Assembly (NCBI GenBank): GCA_947579665.1
Contig: CANPUZ010000047.1
Coordinates: 806,001-870,000, forward strand
Reading direction: 5' to 3'
Length of the DNA stretch: 64,000 nucleotides
Source of the DNA: Sympetrum striolatum
Taxonomy: Eukaryota; Arthropoda; Insecta; Odonata; Libellulidae
Below are positions 35,385 through 47,009 of the stretch, piece after piece. A program made the position numbers and the translations under genes. Each line of letters begins with the position of its first letter. Within the stretch, counting starts at the first letter, position 1. The notes below the pieces were generated by a model. That model did not search any database, had not been told where the DNA came from, and saw only the letters and a list, made by a program, of their open reading frames with translations.

Positions 35385-35500
35385 GTTATGAAGAGAGAAC
35401 GTTTTCGTGGTCATAGCAACAAATAGGTTGCACAATTGTCATAGCAACATTATCATAGTAACATTGTATTATCAACAACTTGATAGCAACACAAAATCAA
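35385..35500. repeat. CATAGCAAC repeat, copy 2
   Basis: Second copy of the 29140 segment, with further CATAGTAAC and GATAGCAAC words to 35490. It ends shortly before a CGCTTAG block. Confidence 0.6.
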
Positions 35501-35679
35501 AGTTGGTTCGTAAATTTTACGAAAAATCGATTTATTTTCCGCCGACTTCATCGGGAAATTCGTACCAAAAACATAAGACGATCAAAGTGAGATTTTTTCC
35601 TGTCTCATGTTGTCTTTCTCTAATTGTTACCGATATTTCTGATTATAATTATAGCATCAGGATTTATTATTTCTTTTGG

Positions 35680-36460
35680 TCCGCTTTCATCGCTGAGAAA
35701 CCACATAGTTTGCTTTAGGTCCGCTCACTTCGCTTAGAGTCCGCTTAGTTGGCTCATTATCAGCTTAGTTTGCTAAGAGACCAATTAATTTCTTTTAGGG
35801 TCCGCTCAATTCTCGTATAGTCCGCTTAGTTCTTGTAGATAACGTTTTTTCGCTTAGGGTCCGCTTAGATTGCTTAGAGCCTGCTTTGTTTGTTAAGAGT
35901 CCGCTTATATTGCTAAGATTCCGCTTTGTTCGCTTAGGGACCGCTTTCATAGCTTAGGGTCCGCTTAGATTGCTTAGGGTTCTCATAGTTTGCTTAGAGT
36001 CCGCTTAGTTCGCTAAGCATCCGCTAATATTGCTTAGGGACCGTTTAGTTTGCATAGAATCCGCTTAGATTGCTAAAAGTCTGCTTAGTTCGCTTAGAGT
36101 CCGCTTAGATTCCTTAGAGTCCTCTTATTTCGCTTATAGACCGCTTTCATCGCTTAAAGTCCGTTTAGATTGCTTAGAGTCAGCTTAGGTTGCTTAAAGT
36201 CTTCTTAGTTTGCTTATTGTCTGCTAAGTTTGCTAAGAGACCGCTGCAATTTCTTAGAGTCAGCTTAGATTGCTAAGAGTCCGCTGATATTGCTAAGAGT
36301 CCACTGATATTGCTTAGAGTCCGCTTAGATTTCTTAGAGTCCGCTTAGTTCGCTTAGAGTCCGCTTCGATTGATTAGAGTCCGCTTATTTCGCTTATAGA
36401 CCGCTTTTATATCTTAGAGTCCGCTTAGTTCACTCAGAAACATCTTAGTTTGCTAATGGT
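35680..36460 (-). repeat. CGCTTAG block, two-core subtype, about 39 units
   Basis: Consensus CGCTTAGAGTCCGCTTAGAT. CCGCT words at 35721 and 36421 are 700 bases apart, exactly 35 units, and the only visible slip (one base near 35801) is reversed by 35860. Confidence 0.94.
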
Positions 36461-37070
36461 GTTTTGTATGATCAATACAAAGCAAAAACGAATGCATATT
36501 TTTGGTGGAAATTGTCTTTTTTCAGAATCAACTTTTGATCCGATTAGAAAATGAGTTCCGTCGGACTTAAAAATAATCAGTTTAAAGGAACTTATCATCG
36601 CTTGAATAAAATGAGAGCATTAGAAAAGTGTGCGCAAAGATGCGACGAAAACAAAAGAAGTACTTAAGAGCGCATCATTGATAAGCCACTTAACAAATGA
36701 GACATTATTTGTATCGTTTGAATTCGATAAGTCGATCGAGATGTCAAAGAAAAGACTCAAATAATACAAAAAAGGAAAGTGCGACGTATTTCCTGAGCTC
36801 CTTATTTTGAATTCAGAAGACTCTTTTCCCTTAAGGAAATCAAAGGCATTAGGAGTTTGTCGCGCATTTAAGAATCGGCCAAAAGAAATAGTTTGCGATA
36901 GGCCGTATTGAATTGTTCATGGAGCCAATGTTAATATTGGAAACACCCTTAAAAGGGTCGGGAAGTAGAGCTATTCGGGCAGTGGAGCTACTCCTGTATC
37001 TACCGCTTGTTACTACTATACCCTGAATTTCTGTAAATTTGGGCCTCAGGATGATACAGACCGGGACTAA
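36460..37070. other. Non-coding stretch
   Basis: No repeat family or credible frame recognised. Confidence 0.4.
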
Positions 37071-37407
37071 AGGTGCTCTAAGCGGACAAATCGCTTTCTA
37101 AGCGGACCCAACGCATCCTAAACTTCGCTCAAACTTTTACGCCTCAATGAAACCAATCCACGCGTTGCATTCAATCCAATCTTATGCACTTTTCTCAAAA
37201 CAATACGTCTGGTTGTCATGTCTCCCAGTCGTTCCCTAGGTATCAGTTCGTCTTTTCTCGCTCCATTTGCCTCGACAGTTTCCCCAATCCGGAGTAAGTA
37301 GAGAGGCTTTTTATTGATCGGTCGTTCGCCTTCAAAAAACAGGATTCCGAGTCTCCGATTTGGAGGGAAAGTTCTGAAAAGTTCGCTTTGAAAAAGGTGG
37401 GTTCTTA

Positions 37408-37912
37408 AGAAGCGGAGTTATTGTTTGCTAAGCGAAGTTATCACTTTCTAAGCGGTGCTATCACTTTTGTAGCGGGGTTATCATTTATTAAGAGGAGTTA
37501 TCACTTACGAATCGAAGTTATTATATGCTAAGCGGAGTTATCATTTGCTAAGCGGAGTTATCTTTTTCTAAAAGGAGTTATCACTTTTTAAGCGAAGTTA
37601 TCATAAGCTAAACGCAGCTATTATTTGCTAAGGGGGGGGTTATCATTGATGAAGCGGAGTGATCATTTGCTAAGCGAAGGAATCGATTTCTACGCGGGAT
37701 TAAGCGAATCACTTACGAAGTGAAGTTATCATATGCTAAGCGCAGTTATCATATACTAAGCGGGGTTATAATTTTCTAAGAGGAGTAATCACTGATTAGA
37801 AGTAGTTTTCGTTTGCTTAGCGAAGGAATCAATTGCTAAGCGGAGTTATCACTTACTAAGCAAAGTTATCATTTTCTAAGCGGGGTTATCACTGATGAGG
37901 CGTAGTTTTCAA
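37408..37912 (+). repeat. TAAGCG block, GAGTTATCA variant
   Basis: Units near CTAAGCGGAGTTATCACTTT, about 25, with an extra-G run at 37630. A few isolated cores precede it at 37078-37130. Confidence 0.9.
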
Positions 37913-37914
37913 GT

Positions 37915-38830
37915 GACTTTTGCTTTTCTTTCACTTTCAGCACGATCAAACATTCACTTTTTATAAACCCGTAGCTTAGCTTCTGCATGTTTTTCTGACT
38001 TTCACTTTGACGCATTCCTTTCACTTTCACCGTGGAATATCATTCACTTTTTAAACCATCTTGGCTTCTGCATACATTTTACATTCTCCAATTCTCCTCT
38101 TTTCCTTCCTTTTTACCTTTTATACGTTCCCCATTCTATACCTTCTGAATACATACATATACATCTTTATAGCGAAAGAGCGACACGGTCTGCAGACTCC
38201 CCCCGCAAGCAATAATACCTTCTGCAGTCCCCCCTTCGAACCCTTCTTCATTCGGTCCATTCCCCACTGCGAATGCATCATCTCGATTTATAGAAATATC
38301 GGTTGCTATGCGTCAAAAGATGAAAAACAAACTTCGGGTTATCACCCACACCACTTCCGAATGCACCACTTTCCTCGCTCCCAGTGTTTTTCTCTATCGA
38401 CATACTTTTAAAAGAAATCACTTTCACTTTTCGAGAATCACTTTCTTTTTCGTCTAACTATGCCTGCTTTCACTTCGCTTCGCTCCTTTCACTTTGAAAC
38501 TGTCTTCTCCTGTTGATAGGAGTATAATTTGTTGCATAAAACAACTTTTCGACATTTTTCACTTTTTTCTTCTTCATCGAATCCTTTCAATCTTGTTTAT
38601 TATTACACTTTCACTTATTTAAAAAAACTTTAACTTTTCAAGTGATCTCTTTTTTTCTCCTTCATCGTTACTATTCACTTTTGTTCGCTATTCTACTTTC
38701 AATTTTTAAGAACTCCTACTTTCACTTTTAAAAACCTACTTTAACTTTTTTATAAAACCCTGCTTTCACTTTTCCGTTTTCTCCTATTTTTTCCATTATC
38801 CCCTTTTCATCGTCTCACTCTTTATACTTC
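37915..38830 (+). repeat. Pyrimidine-rich tract with repeated TTTCACTTT
   Basis: Strongly strand-biased C/T sequence. TTTCACTTT, TTCACTTTT or TCACTTTCA words (AAAGTGAAA on the other strand) occur at least fourteen times at irregular spacing. The 116-codon plus frame at 38061 lies in it and shows only low-complexity sequence. Confidence 0.7.
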
Positions 38831-39224
38831 TTTCTTTTATTCCCTTTTATTCTCAATTCCGAATGCAAGAGGGAGGGGGAAAGACAAGCCATTGCGCCTT
38901 CCCCCTCCACAATCCGAGGGCAATACATTTGGTGGAAAATTCAGGACTTCTCTCAATCGATTGAACAAAAGAAGAGCCCTCTCTTTCACCCCCTCTTCCT
39001 TCATCCGCCCCCTCCTCATCCACCTATGCCTTAAATCCACCCAAACAAACTCCCTCCAGTCGAAGTAAGCTCTGTTCCCCCCCACGAACGAAATTTTCAA
39101 AGAAGACTTTTGGAAAAGCACAGCTTCTATCGATTATATTCCCCCATTTATTAAATGAATTAAAAATTAGTTACCGAATATATAAATAATCAAGATCTTA
39201 GCCTCTCTTTCCAACTTATATATT

Positions 39225-39400
39225 CATACGAGAGTTCAACAATCAACTTTGTCGTTAGGGATTTGTTTACGCCCACAAAATCACCCGCAAATATATCGTC
39301 ATTTTCGACTGAATTCTCTCTAAGTTCTTATTCTAATACGACATTTTCACGACCGAAATAAGAAACTTTGTTTCATTTCCTTTCTTTTGGTATTAATCTC
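39225..39400 (+). repeat. Family B left part, interrupted by minisatellite
   Basis: GTTCAACAATCAACTTTGTC to TTTCCTTTCTTTTGGTATTA then ATCTC. The element resumes at 39603, with the 39401-39602 block between. Confidence 0.75.
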
Positions 39401-39602
39401 TTCATATGGTTAGCGAAGAAATCATTAAATAATCCCAATAATCACTTTATTAGCGAGGTAATCATGAAATATGATATATGATCGTAAACTAAGCTAACTA
39501 ATCATGAAATAAGCGAATTAATCATAAACTAAGCTGATCAATCATGAAATAAGCTAATTAACTATAAACGAAGCAATTTAATCATAAACTAAGCGAATGA
39601 AT
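39401..39602 (+). repeat. TAAGCG block inside a family B copy
   Basis: About ten units near ATCATAAACTAAGCGAATTA. It stands in place of some 70 bases that the uninterrupted copy has between its ATCTC and TTTACGTGC words (974-1044). Confidence 0.85.
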
Positions 39603-39785
39603 TTTACGTGCATTTCTTATGAGAGAGACGATTCGAGTCGTCCAAAGTCGAACCAAGGATACTCAAGGACAAAGTAAATATCGATATGTAACACTCAATG
39701 TGACCTTTTGAACGACTTCCAAATATTTATAATCCTATCTAATGTCGGGAAATGAATGAAATTAATGTTTTGAAAAACTTCTTCT
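39603..39785 (+). repeat. Family B right part, after the block
   Basis: TTTACGTGCATTTCTTATGAG, GACGATTCGAGTCGTCCAAA, GTCGAACCAAGGATACTCAA and TAATGTCGGGAAATGAATGA match 1045-1205. Confidence 0.75.
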
Positions 39786-39924
39786 CTTCTGTACAGAGAA
39801 ACAGTGCTGTTTGAGTGAATCCAGAGTAAGAGCAGAATCCATTCTTGAAAAGTTCCGATCTTTTTGATTTCTAAGCACAAATATTAATAATTCGTCTGTA
39901 TTTAATCTGTTTATTTTCTAAGCG

Positions 39925-40600
39925 TTAGCCGTATTTCAAGTCAAGCGCCATTGAATTGAGATTATTACAGCGTATAGGCCCTGACGTGAAACCCCCAGGA
40001 GAAACTTTGAACCTCAGTGTCATTGGTTCGAAGCCAGAAGGCACCAAAATCCCCAATGTTTCCCATTTAAGCGCATTGATTTGATTTCCGGCAATTTCTA
40101 AAAAAATAGTTCCCGGATAGGTAGAGAATCAAAACTCAAGGAGCCTATATACATGGTCATGATCTATCGATAACTTAAATGAATTTAGCAGAAAATGTCC
40201 TGGGTTCGATGCTAGGTAGATGCAGAAATATCTCATTTAAAACACATTGGGGTTATGTTTCCATTATTTTTTTATAACACTTATCAAAATGATCGAAAGA
40301 TCTTGATCAGCTGGAAGATGTATATTAAGAATTTGTTTAAGAAAAACATTTCAATAAGACCACGCTTTTCCTGGGTTCGATGCCAGAGCAAATTAAAATT
40401 TCTCACATAAGGAATATAAGGGAAAAGTAGGACGTCGTTTGAGGCAGTTTCAGCCAATATTTCTGCTTGAATTTTCACACATAGTTAGAGGTGGTGATCT
40501 TCTATTATGCTGCGTAGTAAGTTCACCAGGAAGATCCAGGTTCGATGCCGGACGGTAAATATATCTCCCATTAAAATACGATGGGGTAGTAAAAAAATCC
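39925..40600 (+). repeat. Family C string A-B-C-D
   Basis: GTTCGA sites near 40025, 40207, 40379 and 40545 (spacing 166-182) in the same order and with the same flanks as 3240-3850, e.g. CCTGACGTGAAACCCCCAGG, AGTAGGACGTCGTTTGAGGC and ATGCTGCGTAGTAAGTTCAC. This shows the four modules travel as one unit. Confidence 0.8.
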
Positions 40601-40614
40601 TTATTCCTTTATTT

Positions 40615-40680
40615 GTCTTTGAGCGAATTAAGCTGTCTGTAAGCGATCTAAGCTAAGTAAGCGGTCTAGAAGCAAACTTT
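40615..40680 (+). repeat. Short TAAGCG block, two-core subtype
   Basis: GAGCGAATTAAGCTGTCTGT, AAGCGATCTAAGC, TAAGCGGTCTAGAAGC. It resembles 13600-14137. Confidence 0.65.
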
Positions 40681-40989
40681 ACTTTACTTTAATATCCTGA
40701 TGAACGTAACTTAAAAAGGATAAAGTCCTGCTATTTATGGTATAACAGCTTCATATTATATTTTACCCCGAATCCGAGGGAAGCAAACAAAGTGATTTAC
40801 AGTGGGGTATCGAATCGGAGCCAATAAAATGGAAACTGCTTTATGACAATTGCCCCTCGTCCGCATATTTCGATCGGGCGGAATTGCAGCCAATCGACAC
40901 TTACATATTTATATGTATGAGAGAGGAATTGGGAATTAATTCCTCTTTTCTTATAAACATAGTCGTATTTATGATGATCTTCTTTTTGG

Positions 40990-41100
40990 GCGTATGAGGT
41001 GTATTAAAAACAGATTAGTACCTCATACCCCCCTAACGATAGCGACCAAGGGCTAGACTTAGGGGGTATACTACTAGGGTAGATGTGGAGTGAGGTAAAG
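40990..41100 (+). repeat. GAGTGAGGT-related motif with inverted repeats
   Basis: GTATGAGGT and ACCTCATAC are opposed, as are CATACCCCCCTA and TTAGGGGGTATA. GATGTGGAGTGAGGTAAAGA follows, as at 51470 and 27370. Confidence 0.45.
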
Positions 41101-41116
41101 AGTGTCGATTCATGTG

Positions 41117-41935
41117 CCTAGCGAGTTAATCGTTAGATAAGCGCACTAATCACATACTCAGCGAAGTAATCATAAACTAAGCGTAAAAAACCACATTGTC
41201 AGCGAAGTAATCATAAACTGTGGGCAATAATCATAAGGTAAATAAAGTTATCACATACTGAGCAAAGTCATCATGATATAAGTCTCTCACGATATGCTAA
41301 GCCAATCAATAGTTAACCAAGTTAACTAATGGTTAACTAAGCGTATAAAACATAAATGAATCGGACCAATCATTAACTAAGCGTAGTTATCAAAAGTTAG
41401 CAGATCAATTATGGTTGTAAGCGAATGAGCCTTGTGATAAGCGTAGAAATCATACACTAACAACATAAATCACATTAATTTAAGCGGAGCGATCACGTGA
41501 TTATGAAGTTCAACGTGAATTAAGAGAACTAATCAATAACTCATTTTTAGCTAAAGGAATTCGTTTTATGCTAAATAATCATTAAATAAACGAATTAGTG
41601 ATTAAATAAGCGCAGTAATCATAACTAAGAGAAGTAAACATTAACTAAGCGTAGTAATCATTAATTAAGAGAAGCAATCATAAACTGAGAGACTCATGAA
41701 ACACTTAGTCATTCAATCATAAGCTTAGCAAACTTATCGTAATAACTAAGCGGAAAAATCGGATTTCTAGGCGAATTAATAGTATGTTAAGCGTCCTAAT
41801 CATATACCAGGCAAATTAATCCTTAACTAAGCAGAAAAATCATGTATGAAGCGAACTAATCTACTACTAAGCGTACCTATCATAAACTGAGCTAACTAAT
41901 CCCTTACTAAGCGTACCAGTCAAGAACCGAGCAGA
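41117..41935 (+). repeat. TAAGCG block, about 40 degenerate units
   Basis: Units near AAGCGTAGTAATCATAAACT. The divergence is high, with drifted sections near 41280-41350 and 41460-41560. Confidence 0.85.
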
Positions 41936-42359
41936 CCTGTACCAGGATCAATGTATGAATAATGTCTGTACTTCTGTTGGAATCCAGAGTGACGTCACGA
42001 CCTCTTTGAAAGACGTTTATCGGTGTACGCTATTCGGTTCTTTTGAGATAACGTCCCTCGAAGAAGGAGTAAACGATAAATCACAGCCTCTTTCTCTGCA
42101 GATAACAATAATCCTCAGATTTATGGAGCATCTGAAAGTTGGTACTACAGTGGGGAGGAAAATGCTCAGAGTTATTCTCAGGGGTATGTCCAATCACTTT
42201 TCATTCGAACGCTAAAAAAGTGCATAAATCACGAGTTTAGTCGACATTTCACTTGTAGTGAAAGGAAGGGATCGGACACCACCTACAGGCCGGTTTGGGA
42301 AACGAAAACATCGATGAAAAACTCATAACAAACAGTTTGTATCGCTTGAGATCGGGTTG

Positions 42360-43265
42360 AGGCCGCTGAGAGAATGTTGAGTCGGCTTAGCAAGTGAAGA
42401 CATCGTTCAGCAAATCGTGACATTGCCCGGTTAACGATGAGTTCGCTCATTTGATGATAGGTCCGCTTAGTAAATCATAGTTTTGCTTTGTAAGTGATAA
42501 CTCCGCTCAGGAAACGAAAAGTACGCTTTGTATGTAAATCATAAACTCATTTATATGATCTCAGGTCCCTTTAGTAAGTGATTGCTTTGCTCAGCAAATG
42601 TCAGCTCCGCTTAGCTACCGATAACTTCGCTTCGCAATAAGTACGCTATAAGTGTCGGTAAACAATGAAGTCGCTTATTTAACCGGCTTAAAAAATGATA
42701 GGTTCGCTTAATAAGTGATTTTTGTGCTTATCAAAAGATAATTCCGCTCAGCTACCGATGACTTCGCTTTGCTAGTGATAACTCCCCTTCGCAAGGTATA
42801 GCTTCGCTTAGCAAGCAATAACTTCGCTTCGCAAGTGCTAACATTGTTTAGCAAACGTTACTTCGCATTTTAAGAGAAAACTCCGCCTAGCAAACGATTA
42901 ATTCGCTTATTAACAGATCATTCCGCTTAGTAAATGAAAACTCCGCTTAGCATTTGATAACTTCGCTTCTTAACTGATAACCTCGCCTCTTAAGCTATAA
43001 CTTCGATCAGTAACTGATAATTCCGCTTTGTAAATTATAACTTCGCTTAGCATATGGAAACTTCGCTTCTTAACTGATAACTTCGCTTTGTAAGTGATAA
43101 AGTAAACAATAACTTCGCTTATTAACTGATAACATCGCTTTGTAAGTGATAACTCCGCTTAGTAAATAAGAATTTCGCTTCTTCAATGATAACTTCGCTT
43201 AGCAAATGATAACTTCGCTTAGCAATTGATAACTCCGCTTTGCAAATGTTACTTCTTAAGAGATA
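42360..43265 (-). repeat. CGCTTAG block, AACTTCGC variant, about 45 units
   Basis: Consensus TGATAACTTCGCTTAGCAAA. It is the reverse of the GAAGTTATCA variant seen at 10385 and 37408. Confidence 0.92.
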
Positions 43266-43629
43266 ACTTTCAATACCTCCGCCCTCTTATATACATTTCC
43301 TCACAATACCTTTTACTTTTCCCAACTTTCGCGTGTCATTCCTCCATTCGACTCCTTTAATTGAGTTGGTTCCCCGTCTTAAACGTAGACGGCGACACTT
43401 TCGCCTCGTAAATCTCCCCTTTTCTGAGGCATCAAAAGAACTTTGTATTTGGAGATTTATTTCTTACACTTTATTCTCATCGACGGACGTTAAAAAAACA
43501 CGAGAAATGTCTCGGTGTCGAACGGTTTTATGCTTAGCAACGCACTGACAAACGGATAACATGGCCGTTCTATTGTTGTGTTGACGTTTCGCCCATGGTA
43601 GTAGTTACACTCGAAAGACTGTTCGCCCA

Positions 43630-43950
43630 AAGATGGGTCTCCTGTGGACATTTTTCACCCGTAGACACTTCATCCAAGACATTTTACCGAAAACTATTTT
43701 ATCCATTGACATTTCTTCCATGGATTTCCACAAAATGATATTTCACCCAAAACAGTTTAACGCAAAACGTTTCTCAGTAGACATTTCTTCAAAAGATTTT
43801 CACAAAAAGACTTTTCATCCAAGACATTTTACCCGTATCTTTCCCGTGATAGATATTTCTTCCAAAGGTTTTCGCAAAGAAGCATTCCACATAAGACACT
43901 TCACCCAAAACATTCCCCAATAGACTTTCTTCTATTTCCACAAAAAGACA
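43630..43950 (+). repeat. Unrelated short tandem repeat (ACATTTCWTCC / TTCACCCAAAA type)
   Basis: Degenerate units such as AAGACATTTTACCCG, GACATTTCTTCCA and TTTCCACAAAA. A 96-codon frame remains open through it with repeated ISS.DFHK and HPRHF motifs, because the unit lengths are often multiples of three. I read it as a repeat, not a gene. Confidence 0.7.
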
Positions 43951-44389
43951 TTTCATAATTTCGTGGAAGCTTTATCACGAAGTACTCTTCTCTTTACTAA
44001 TTTAGACTGCTTTTAAAAAATAAATCAGTGAGATTTTCCTGTACCGAACTAACTCGTCATTCACTAATCACAGTTAATATCAACTAAATAAACTCTTAAT
44101 CAACTAACCAAGCTTATCACTAGTAAAGCGTTAGGTTAGTAAGATGTCCCTTATGATATGTAGAGTGTACGAAAGAGGGGAAATTCCTTATAAATTTCCC
44201 TTAAGAGGAACAGCTGTTTGAGGGCATAAATCAAACCGAAGAGAGGAAGGAATTTAAATGGAATGCGGCGAAGATTGATGTAATGCTTATGGGAGCACTC
44301 CACGGGCATCATAAAGGTGGAGACTCAACATGGTCTCATTAAAACAGAACTATCTCATGTAACAACCATCATAAGTATATATTTATGCA

Positions 44390-44840
44390 TCCGATAGCTC
44401 CCTTAATACATTAGGAGAAATTTTTGAACATTTATTTCATAAACTTTCCGACATAGGATAGGGTTATTAATTATCTGGGAGTCGTTATAAGTCAAATGGA
44501 GCATTAAAGATTGATATTTAGTCTGTCCAGAGTATCCTTGGTTCGACTCTGGACGACTCGAATCGTCTCTCCCATAAGAAATGCACGTCAAGTTCGTTTT
44601 GATCGATTGCAGACATTTTCTCTTTTGCAAAATTTTATTCGAAATAATGATTTTATAAAATCGAGATGAACACCAAAAGAAAGAGAACTAAACAAAGATT
44701 CTTATTTTGGTGGTGGAATATCGTATTCGAGGAGATATTTAGAGAATTTCGACGAAAATGAGGAACAATTTGTGTGATTTCGTGTGCATAAACAATTCCC
44801 TAACAATGAAGGCGATACTGTTGAGCTCTAGTACGAATAT
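44390..44840 (-). repeat. Family B copy with intact 8-bp stem
   Basis: Reverse orientation. GTCCAGAGTATCCTTGGTTC then GACTCTGGAC forms the stem-loop as at 12978-13007, followed by GACTCGAATCGTC. The body reads ATTGCAGACATTTTCTCTTT and GGTGGTGGAATATCGTATTC. Confidence 0.78.
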
Positions 44841-45124
44841 AAATGGGAAAGATAGGCTCATGAGAAATGTAAACAATATCGAAATTCTAGTGTGCGCACA
44901 TTTATTTATCGACAGAGTTAAAATGCATTTAAATTGACATATTTCTAAGGAACGATCCGATATCGTGTCGTGATTATTTACATTTTCAGTAACTAAGTTT
45001 AATTTCAATTACGTCTTTTTCGACAGGGAATTTCTCTACATCATTCGTAATCAATGTTTTTTATAATGTTTTTTTTAATAACGCATCTTTTGTTTCTTAA
45101 CTCCTTCATTTGTTTATTTTGCAG

Positions 45125-45180
45125 GTTGATGACGTATCCAGGCCAATAACTAGATCGGGAAAGAACGCTGACTCAATTGG
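45125..45180 (+). CDS. Coding exon, codons 4-22 of the split gene
   Basis: A 56-nt exon after a good acceptor (TTTGTTTATTTTGCAG) and before a consensus donor (GTGAGT). Only the phase-0 frame is open: VDDVSRPITRSGKNADSI plus two bases. It joins Met-Ser-Lys from 22732 across a 22,392-nt intron, and its two trailing bases plus G54518 make Gly22. A charged, flexible N-terminus is all that can be said of function. Confidence 0.72.
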
Positions 45181-45354
45181 GTGAGTTCTATTAATCGATT
45201 GAAATTGTCTCAGCGAAGTCAACGCATTCATCCGCTAAATGATTGTATACGAATAAGACTCAACTTAATGTCAACTCTTCATAGATTGTGGAGTTAAAGA
45301 GTTCTTTTGCACGTGTCGGTCATTTCGCAAGGTGATCACAAAGTAATCGCTTAA

Positions 45355-45702
45355 ATCGTAAACTAAGTGAAGTAAGCACAAACTAAGCGAAGTAAGCATA
45401 TACATAGAAAAGTAAGCATAAACTAAGCAAAGTAAGCATATACATAGCGAAGTAAGCATATACATAGCAAAGTAAGCACAAACGAAGCGAAGTAGGCACA
45501 AACTAAGCGAAGTAAGCACAAACTAAGCGAAGTAAGCATAAACTAAGCGAAGTAGGCACAAACTAAGCGAAGTAAGCATATACATAGCAAAGTAAGCATA
45601 AACTAAGCGAAGTAAGCACAAACTAAGCGAATTAGGCATAAACTAAGCGAAGTAGGCACAAACTAAGCGAAGTAAGCACAAACTAAGCGAAGTAAGTACA
45701 TA
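45355..45702 (+). repeat. Most homogeneous TAAGCG block
   Basis: About 17 units of AACTAAGCGAAGTAAGCACA, varying mainly by CACA/CATA and AACTAAG/TACATAG. Exact 20-bp register. It begins about 175 bp after the donor of the 45125 exon. Confidence 0.95.
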
Positions 45703-45754
45703 TCGGTGTATCAGATTCACAGCTTGATTTAAGTCATTCAAAAGTGTAATGAAC

Positions 45755-46505
45755 CCTTGCTAAGCGCACTAATCGTATGCTAAGCGGAATAATCATCCAC
45801 TGAGCGAACTTATCACTTTCTGAGCGAACTAAAGATATACTAAGCGTACTGTATCACTTAATAAGGATTCTAATCATTTTCTAAGTGGGTCCATCACTTA
45901 GTAAGCTTACTCAAGATATTCTAGCGTTCAAAATGAATTACAAAGTATTCTGCTAAGAAATGCACCTACTAAGCGGACTAATCAAATACTTATCAGGTTA
46001 ATCGCTCAATAAGCAAACTCATTCAAGCTCAAACAAAGCAAATTCATCATATAGTAAGCAAAGTCATCATATACTAAGCGGTCTCACCACTTACTAAGCA
46101 CACTCATCTGGTTCTAAGAATTCTCATCAGATTCTAAGCATACTAATCACTTTCTAAGCAGATTCAAAGTGTACTTTTCAGATTCTAAGCGCATTCATCA
46201 CTTACTAAGCGTAGTCATCTCTTACTTAGCGCACTCATCACTTAGTACGCTTTCTCATCACTTAGTAAGCTGTCTCATCACTTTCTAAGCAGTACTCATC
46301 AGATTCAAAGTATACTATTCAGATTCTAAGCGCATTTATCAGTTACTAAGCAAAGTCATCGATTAATATACTTTCTCATCAATTACCAAGTATGCAAATC
46401 ACTTGCTAAGCATAAGCATAATCAACGGATTCTAAGCTTTTTTCATCACTTACTAAGCACCCCAATCACTTACTGGGCTAACTCATCATGTACTATATAG
46501 AAATG
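45755..46505 (+). repeat. TAAGCG block, CTCATCACTTA variant
   Basis: About 37 degenerate units near CTAAGCGCACTCATCACTTA, of a different variant from the block immediately to its left. Confidence 0.88.
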
Positions 46506-46529
46506 ACCCTTTGCAAGGTCACTTCCACA

Positions 46530-46830
46530 AACTCGTGCTTCTTTAGTTCCTCTTCCTCCCGCCTCCTGGCATTGAGGCGCTGCTTCCCAGAGACCCGTCA
46601 ATGCGCTGATTCTGCAGATGTACCTTAATTACGAAGAGGGAATGCAAATTGTGGTCCCCCTGGGGGCAGAGAAACTTTCCCCAAAGTTGTTCCTCAACCC
46701 CTCCTTCATCTTCTCTGGTCCACGCAGCATCCTCGAGAACTTTGCTTAGCCCACGCAAAGATGAAGACGAAACTTCAGTTCAATCCGAAGACAGTGATGC
46801 GGATTTCATAGTAACATCGCAGCATCTATA
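46530..46830 (+). other. G+C-richer island in intron 2, possible unrecognised exon
   Basis: Higher-complexity DNA between two repeat regions. One plus frame is open from 46649 to 46861 and contains a protein-like acidic stretch (SPRKDEDETSVQSEDSDADF at about 46746-46805). An acceptor-like TTTGCTTAG and a donor-like ATA|GTAACA bound it, but the phases do not keep the downstream frame. It may be an alternative exon, a conserved element or chance. Confidence 0.3.
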
Positions 46831-47009
46831 TATGCGCATTTTATATACGTATTCTATCTGAAGCGCCCGTTTATTCTCCTTTTGCAAGATGTGATTATAT
46901 ATAGAACGACCTTGTTGGGTGAATCTGGATCCCTTCCCGATAACAAGGAAACCCGTCATGTGAACAGATATTTTATGAATAAACTTCATGTACGCTCTCT
47001 GTGTCTCTC

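Noticed and set aside
45271..45519. An 82-codon minus frame rich in Leu, Cys and Tyr, looking like a membrane protein
   Set aside because: It is a translation of the homogeneous TAAGCG block at 45355-45702. The periodic LCLL/AYFSMY pattern comes from the 20-bp unit.
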